Shown here piece by piece: positions 22,449-26,472 of a stretch of DNA of 26,472 bases. The notes beneath the pieces were generated by a model. It had not been told where the DNA came from. It ran no database searches and was given only the letters and a program-made list of their open reading frames with translations. Origin of the DNA: Chitinophagales bacterium. GTDB taxonomy: Bacteria > Bacteroidota > Bacteroidia > Chitinophagales > Chitinophagaceae. The translations under genes and the position numbers were made by a program. The stretch spans positions 1 through 26,472 of the forward strand of contig JAATGW010000504.1 in the NCBI GenBank assembly GCA_015654495.1, read 5' to 3'. Each line of letters opens with the position of its first letter. Positions within the stretch are counted from its first letter, which is position 1.

Positions 22449-24806
22449 TCAGGATTTTGTAGTGGCTTCTTCAAGATTATACAGCATATGTACAACCTGC
22501 ATCAGCGCAGCATGTTTAACAGGATCTGCATTTTTATCATTTTCGAACTCACCGACATTGATGAATTCAACAGCTCTTTTTTTATCTGCCGTGAAACGGT
22601 CCAGTTCTTTTTTATAGAATGCAGTTATCGAAGTTTTTTCTTTTGACTCAGGCTTTCGGCAGAGAATCACCCTGAATGCCTTTTCTAATTTTTCATCATC
22701 TGTATTTTTTTCCAGCAGCAGATTTTCTGATAATACACGTGCGGCTTCAAGTACCTGCGGATCATTGAGTATTACAAGAGCCTGCAGCGGAGTATTTGTA
22801 CGGATACGGGTAACCTCACATTGGTCGCGCGTACTTGCGTCAAAGATCAGCATTGAAGGGGGAGGAGCCGTTCTTTTAATAAAAGTGTACATCCCGCGCC
22901 TGTATAGCCTGTTGCCATGGTCCTGGATATACCGGCTTAGCTGACCACGGCCGGAGGTACTGGATTCCCAGATGCCTTTTGGCTGATATGGTTTCACACT
23001 AGGCCCACCGATTTCCATATTCAGCAACCCGCTGCTTGATAATATATAATCGCGTGTCAGTTCAGCGCTTAGCCGTAGCCGTGGGGCATGGGTATACCAT
23101 CTGTTTTCCGGATCTTTCTCAAGTTGTTTTTTGCTGATTGCAGCGCTTTGCCGGTATGTGGAGGAGAGCATGATTTGTTTTACAAGTCGTTTAACATCCC
23201 AGCCATGCTCACGAAAATCTGAAGCCAGCCAGTCAAGTAATTCAGGATGCGAAGGGAGATCACCCTGCATGCCAAAATCTCCCACAGATTTTACCAGCCC
23301 TTTCCCAAAAAATTCCAACCAGAGGCGGTTTACAAAAACCCTTGCAGTAAGTGGGTTCTTTTTATCAAGCAGCCATTGTGCGAGGCCAAGTCTGTTGGGC
23401 CTGAAAACTGTTGTATCAAATGGAAGAATTGCTTTTGGAAGATTCAACTGCACGGTATCACCCGGCTGATCATAAACTCCCCGGTTCAACACTCTTGTTA
23501 CCCTGCGCATACTGCTATCCTTCATTATCATTACGGTGACTGCACCTGTATCTTTTTTGTTGATAAACTGAAGAATGCTGTCTACATCTTTTGTAGTTAT
23601 TTGCATATTGGGTGGATCTCCCAATGAAGCAAGAGAGATATCTCCGACAAGACCTTTTTCGTTCACCTGATTGAAAAAAGCAAAAGTTCCATAATACTCT
23701 TTCTGACTAATCGGATCGTATTTGTGATCGTGACATTTTGCGCATTCGAACGTCATCGACAAAAATGCTTTTCCGAAGGTATTGGTTCTGTCAGTAACAT
23801 ATTCGAGTCGGTACTCTTCATCAATTACGCCACCTTCCTGTGTTATTTTATGATTTCTGTTAAAACCTGAAGCGAGTAGTTGTTCCTTGCCAGGGTTCTC
23901 CATCAGATCGCCGGCAAGCTGCCATGTAACGAACTTGTCATAAGGGTAATTGGCATTAAATGCATGGATCACCCAGTCTCTCCATGGCCACATGGTACGC
24001 AGGCCGTCGTCCTGGTAGCCGTGACTATCTGCGTATCGCGCAACATCAAGCCAGGGGATTGCCATCTTCTCTCCGTAATGGGGATCAGCGAGCAGGTGGT
24101 CAATCATTTTTTCAAATGCATTTGCAGAATCGTCATTCAGGAAATTGTCCTGCATTTCAAGTGTTGGCGGAAGTCCGGTCAGGTCAAGGCTTGCCCTGCG
24201 CAAAAGCTGATCTTTTGAAGCTTCTTCGTTAGGTTTCAACCCTGCAGCGTCCATTTTCTGAAATATAAAATGGTCGATTTCATTATGCGCCCAGTCGTCA
24301 TCATCAATCTCCGGCACGGCAGTTTTTTCAGGCGGAATTAACGCCCAGTGCTTTTTATACTTTGCCCCCTGTGCAATCCATTTTCTGATGATTTCAATTT
24401 CAGTCGCACTGAGTTTCAGGTTGGAAGAAGGCGGAGGCATGAGGTAGGAGGTGTCCTGAGAGCTGATTCTGGAATACAATTCAGACTTCAGGGGGTCACC
24501 TGCAACAATGATATGGTTGAGGGAATCATCCTTCAAAGCGGCAAAAGCGCCTTCCTCAGTGTCCAAACGGAGTCCCGCTTCGCGGGCGGCGGCATCGGGA
24601 CCATGGCATTTAAAACAGCGGTCGGAGAGTATTGGCCGTACATGAAAGTTAAAGTCAACAATTTTGGGAACGGCAACCGAGGCAGTGGCCTCATCATTAC
24701 AGCGGGAAAACACAGCAATAATAGCTGCAATTGCTATAACGATTAGAACAGGGAGCTGGCGAAATTTTTGTTGTTTATAATCAGGCATCTTAACCCTCCA
24801 TTTCAT
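22449..24806 (-). CDS. PSCyt1-DUF1549-DUF1553 protein
   Basis: This 785-residue exported protein has domains in the order PSCyt1, DUF1549, DUF1553. The N-terminus has one hydrophobic segment (about residues 18-35) ending in a Cys that is a poor lipobox, so it is either an anchor or an uncleaved signal. The cytochrome domain has C64-F-K-C67-H68 with distal MPPPSSNLKLSATEIEIIRKW. DUF1549 spans about 170-390 and contains a second site, C355-A-K-C358-H359, in CAKCHDHKYDPISQKEYY. DUF1553 follows (NPLTARVFVNRLWLEFFGKG, RTNTPLQALVILNDPQVLEA). It is the first gene of the operon, followed by DUF1501 with a two-base gap. Codon 7 (24788) is an alternative start. Function is unknown; redox chemistry is inferred from the heme sites. 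Confidence 0.92.
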   Translation of the reverse strand: MKWRVKMPDYKQQKFRQLPVLIVIAIAAIIAVFSRCNDEATASVAVPKIVDFNFHVRPILSDRCFKCHGPDAAAREAGLRLDTEEGAFAALKDDSLNHIIVAGDPLKSELYSRISSQDTSYLMPPPSSNLKLSATEIEIIRKWIAQGAKYKKHWALIPPEKTAVPEIDDDDWAHNEIDHFIFQKMDAAGLKPNEEASKDQLLRRASLDLTGLPPTLEMQDNFLNDDSANAFEKMIDHLLADPHYGEKMAIPWLDVARYADSHGYQDDGLRTMWPWRDWVIHAFNANYPYDKFVTWQLAGDLMENPGKEQLLASGFNRNHKITQEGGVIDEEYRLEYVTDRTNTFGKAFLSMTFECAKCHDHKYDPISQKEYYGTFAFFNQVNEKGLVGDISLASLGDPPNMQITTKDVDSILQFINKKDTGAVTVMIMKDSSMRRVTRVLNRGVYDQPGDTVQLNLPKAILPFDTTVFRPNRLGLAQWLLDKKNPLTARVFVNRLWLEFFGKGLVKSVGDFGMQGDLPSHPELLDWLASDFREHGWDVKRLVKQIMLSSTYRQSAAISKKQLEKDPENRWYTHAPRLRLSAELTRDYILSSSGLLNMEIGGPSVKPYQPKGIWESSTSGRGQLSRYIQDHGNRLYRRGMYTFIKRTAPPPSMLIFDASTRDQCEVTRIRTNTPLQALVILNDPQVLEAARVLSENLLLEKNTDDEKLEKAFRVILCRKPESKEKTSITAFYKKELDRFTADKKRAVEFINVGEFENDKNADPVKHAALMQVVHMLYNLEEATTKS

Positions 24807-25021
24807 ATGTAAGCTTAGACTGCTAAAAGTACAAATTTTCAGGAGATACTGCTAAAAAACAGTGCAGGACCGAACATAAAAAACAATTAAACTGTTGTGG
24901 AAAATGGTGAGGATTACTGATTTGAATATTCAAAAAAAGGATTTAAATTTAAAGAAGTGATCCCTTCCCTTTGGAATTCCATCAGGATTCTCTCCTTTTT
25001 ATTAACTTAAATTGCTTTCCA

Positions 25022-25402
25022 ATGGTTCAGACAGATCTCGCACAGCTCACCAGGGAGTGCAGTTCCTGGAAAGAGAGTTTACGTGTTTCCCGCACAGAAC
25101 TCTCAGGTTACAGAACAAAACTCCAGGAAGTCGTTTCACATCCCATCAGCAAGACCGCACTCCCCGAAGTTGAACATTATGACAATCAGTTCGACATCCA
25201 GTTAACCAACATCAACCATCTCAAACACGCCATCAAAGAGCATGAACGATTGGCGTCAGAGGACTTCATTAAGCGAAACCAAACTACTGCTGAAATTTTG
25301 TGGGAAAAACACGAATTACTCCACGACCAGTACCAGCGGCTGGAAAATACATTATCGGAACTAAAAGACGATTTTAGTTCGTTCGTGAAAAAAGTAGGAT
25401 AA
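25022..25402 (+). CDS. Small coiled-coil protein, unknown
   Basis: This 126-residue, highly charged, helix-rich protein has no membrane segment or signal. Heptad-like patterns run through LAQLTRECSSWKESLRVSRT, INHLKHAIKEHERLASEDF and LLHDQYQRLENTLSELKDDF, so it should form an elongated coiled coil. The ATG at 25022 is preferred over a TTG at 24971 because the extra 17 residues (MEFHQDSLLFINLNCFP) look like leader sequence. It lies upstream of an EF-G-like GTPase gene in the same orientation and divergent from the PSCyt1 operon. No family is recognised. Confidence 0.75.
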   Translation: MVQTDLAQLTRECSSWKESLRVSRTELSGYRTKLQEVVSHPISKTALPEVEHYDNQFDIQLTNINHLKHAIKEHERLASEDFIKRNQTTAEILWEKHELLHDQYQRLENTLSELKDDFSSFVKKVG

Positions 25403-25525
25403 CATTTTACAGGTCCTCCCTGGTCCGTTCTTTTTTCTTTCTATAATCATTTGCTGTTGCAGCAATTTTAAACTGCGGGCCGGTTTACCGGGACTTCTAT
25501 TGCTCAAACTTTAAAATTGTTTGCC

Positions 25526-26472
25526 ATGCCTGAATTTGACAGCTCACACGTAAAAAACATTGTCTTGCTCGGCCACGCCGGCTCGGGCAAGACTACTTTA
25601 GCGGAATGCATGCTTTATGAAGCTAATATTATAAACCGGCGAGGTGCTGTTACAGAACGCACCACTGTCGGTGATTATCACGAACTGGAGCAGGAAAGGG
25701 GTAACTCCATCTTCGCCAAGCTTATGCATACGCGCTGGCGAGGCTACAAAATCAATATTATAGATACACCAGGTTATGATGATTTCAATGGGGAGGTGAT
25801 TTCTGCACTTCGTGTAGCCGACACCGGTGTTTTGCTGTTAAATGCATCTATGGGGGTTGAGGTAGGGTCGGATATCATTTGGGACTATACCGAAAAATTC
25901 AAAACGCCGATGCTGATTGCGATCAATAAACTGGATCATGATAAGGCGGATTTTGAAAAAACATTGCGCCAGGCAAAAGAACATTTCGGGTCCAACGTAG
26001 TTGCTGTACAGTATCCGCTTGAAACCGGTAATGGATTTAACAGCATCATCGATGTGTTGAAAATGACCATGTACGTATTTCCCTCTTCAGGTGGTAAACC
26101 CGAAAAAAAACCTATTCCTGATTCAGAAAAAGAAAGAGCGGAAAATCTGCATAAGGATCTGGTGGAAGCAGTTGCTGTAAATGATGAAATGCTGATGGAG
26201 CATTATCTTGATAAAGGTGAACTTGACGAAGATGAAATGAAGGAAGGACTTAAGAAATCGCTGATCCGTCATGATATTTTCCCGGTATTCTGCCTTTCCG
26301 CTGAAAGGGATATGGGTAGCGGAAGGCTGATGGGATTTATTGATAATGTTTGTCCGGCAGCGAATGAAATGCCGCCGCAGCAAACAATTGGAGGTGAACA
26401 ACTTCCCTGTGATGAACATGGGCCGGCCTGCATTTTTGTTTATAAAACAACGGCAGAACCGCATGTTGGTGG
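25526..26472 (+). CDS. EF-G-like translational GTPase, N-terminal 315 codons (runs off window end)
   Basis: The frame is open from ATG 25526 to the window edge. G1 is GHAGSGKT (16-23), the switch I element is ERGNSI (57-62, canonical ERGITI), G3 is DTPGYDDF (80-87, canonical DTPGHVDF) and G4 is NKLD (134-137). An EF-G-type G' insert follows at about 200-290. The Tyr in place of the catalytic His of DTPGH, and RGNSI, place it with the second EF-G lineage (EF-G-like, as in Thermus EF-G-2), not with the main fusA product. Its ribosomal role is less defined than that of EF-G. It sits 124 bases after the coiled-coil gene. The C-terminal domains II-V lie outside the window. Confidence 0.9.
   Translation, partial: MPEFDSSHVKNIVLLGHAGSGKTTLAECMLYEANIINRRGAVTERTTVGDYHELEQERGNSIFAKLMHTRWRGYKINIIDTPGYDDFNGEVISALRVADTGVLLLNASMGVEVGSDIIWDYTEKFKTPMLIAINKLDHDKADFEKTLRQAKEHFGSNVVAVQYPLETGNGFNSIIDVLKMTMYVFPSSGGKPEKKPIPDSEKERAENLHKDLVEAVAVNDEMLMEHYLDKGELDEDEMKEGLKKSLIRHDIFPVFCLSAERDMGSGRLMGFIDNVCPAANEMPPQQTIGGEQLPCDEHGPACIFVYKTTAEPHVG

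Noticed and set aside
23247..24218. Several 90-126-residue plus-strand frames
   Set aside because: All are antisense to the PSCyt1-DUF1549-DUF1553 gene, which is open and conserved throughout.
26123..26464. 113-residue minus-strand frame at the right edge
   Set aside because: It is antisense to the EF-G-like gene, whose motifs are clear.

Overview
The window reads as a chromosomal segment of a member of the Bacteroidota, probably near the Chitinophagales/Sphingobacteriales. The evidence is the gene families (Bacteroidota-type PlsY, PrmA, PNPase, DnaG and EF-G-like proteins, plus a DUF1501/DUF1549-DUF1553 cluster), several exact TAnnTTTG -7 promoter boxes instead of sigma70 hexamers, and the near absence of Shine-Dalgarno sequences. 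No rRNA, tRNA, CRISPR array, IS element or prophage was found. Taxonomy is inferred from gene families and was not checked by a search.

Region 1 (1-2.2 kb): two tandem minus-strand glycosyltransferases and a divergent small membrane protein. The second glycosyltransferase runs off the left edge. It has no ATG start; it is open from a TTG directly after the TGA of the first gene, in the same frame. Region 2 (2.2-6.4 kb): plus-strand core genes rpsO, pnp, prmA and plsY, with rho-independent terminators after rpsO and pnp. Region 3 (6.5-9.7 kb): an M48 metalloprotease lipoprotein, a DUF3052-like protein, a CYTH-domain protein, and an overlapping gene pair encoding a HipA-like kinase and a DUF3037 protein. 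Region 4 (9.7-16.4 kb, all minus): a tight cluster of a secreted type-B carboxylesterase, DUF1304, a VOC protein and a left-handed beta-helix protein, then DUF1579, a cupin, an unknown lipoprotein and a NUMOD4/HNH protein. Region 5 (16.7-24.8 kb, minus): dnaG downstream of a three-gene operon made of a PSCyt1/DUF1549/DUF1553 protein, a DUF1501 Tat-exported protein and a membrane cytochrome with LRR and FN3-associated modules. Region 6 (25.0 kb to the end, plus): a small coiled-coil protein and the first 315 codons of an EF-G-like GTPase.

Two things stand out. First, several intergenic gaps contain AT-rich arrays with a 7-bp period built on AACGTTT, often forming long palindromes. One is a perfect 47-bp inverted repeat that supplies the last codons of the DUF1579 gene, and another ends at the prmA start codon. 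Second, there are two poorly understood conserved gene sets. The HipA-like kinase/DUF3037 pair has a promoter box almost touching its start codon. The redox/phosphatase-like export operon carries three CXXCH sites.

Functions of the core genes are secure from motifs. Functions of the DUF genes are family-level only.
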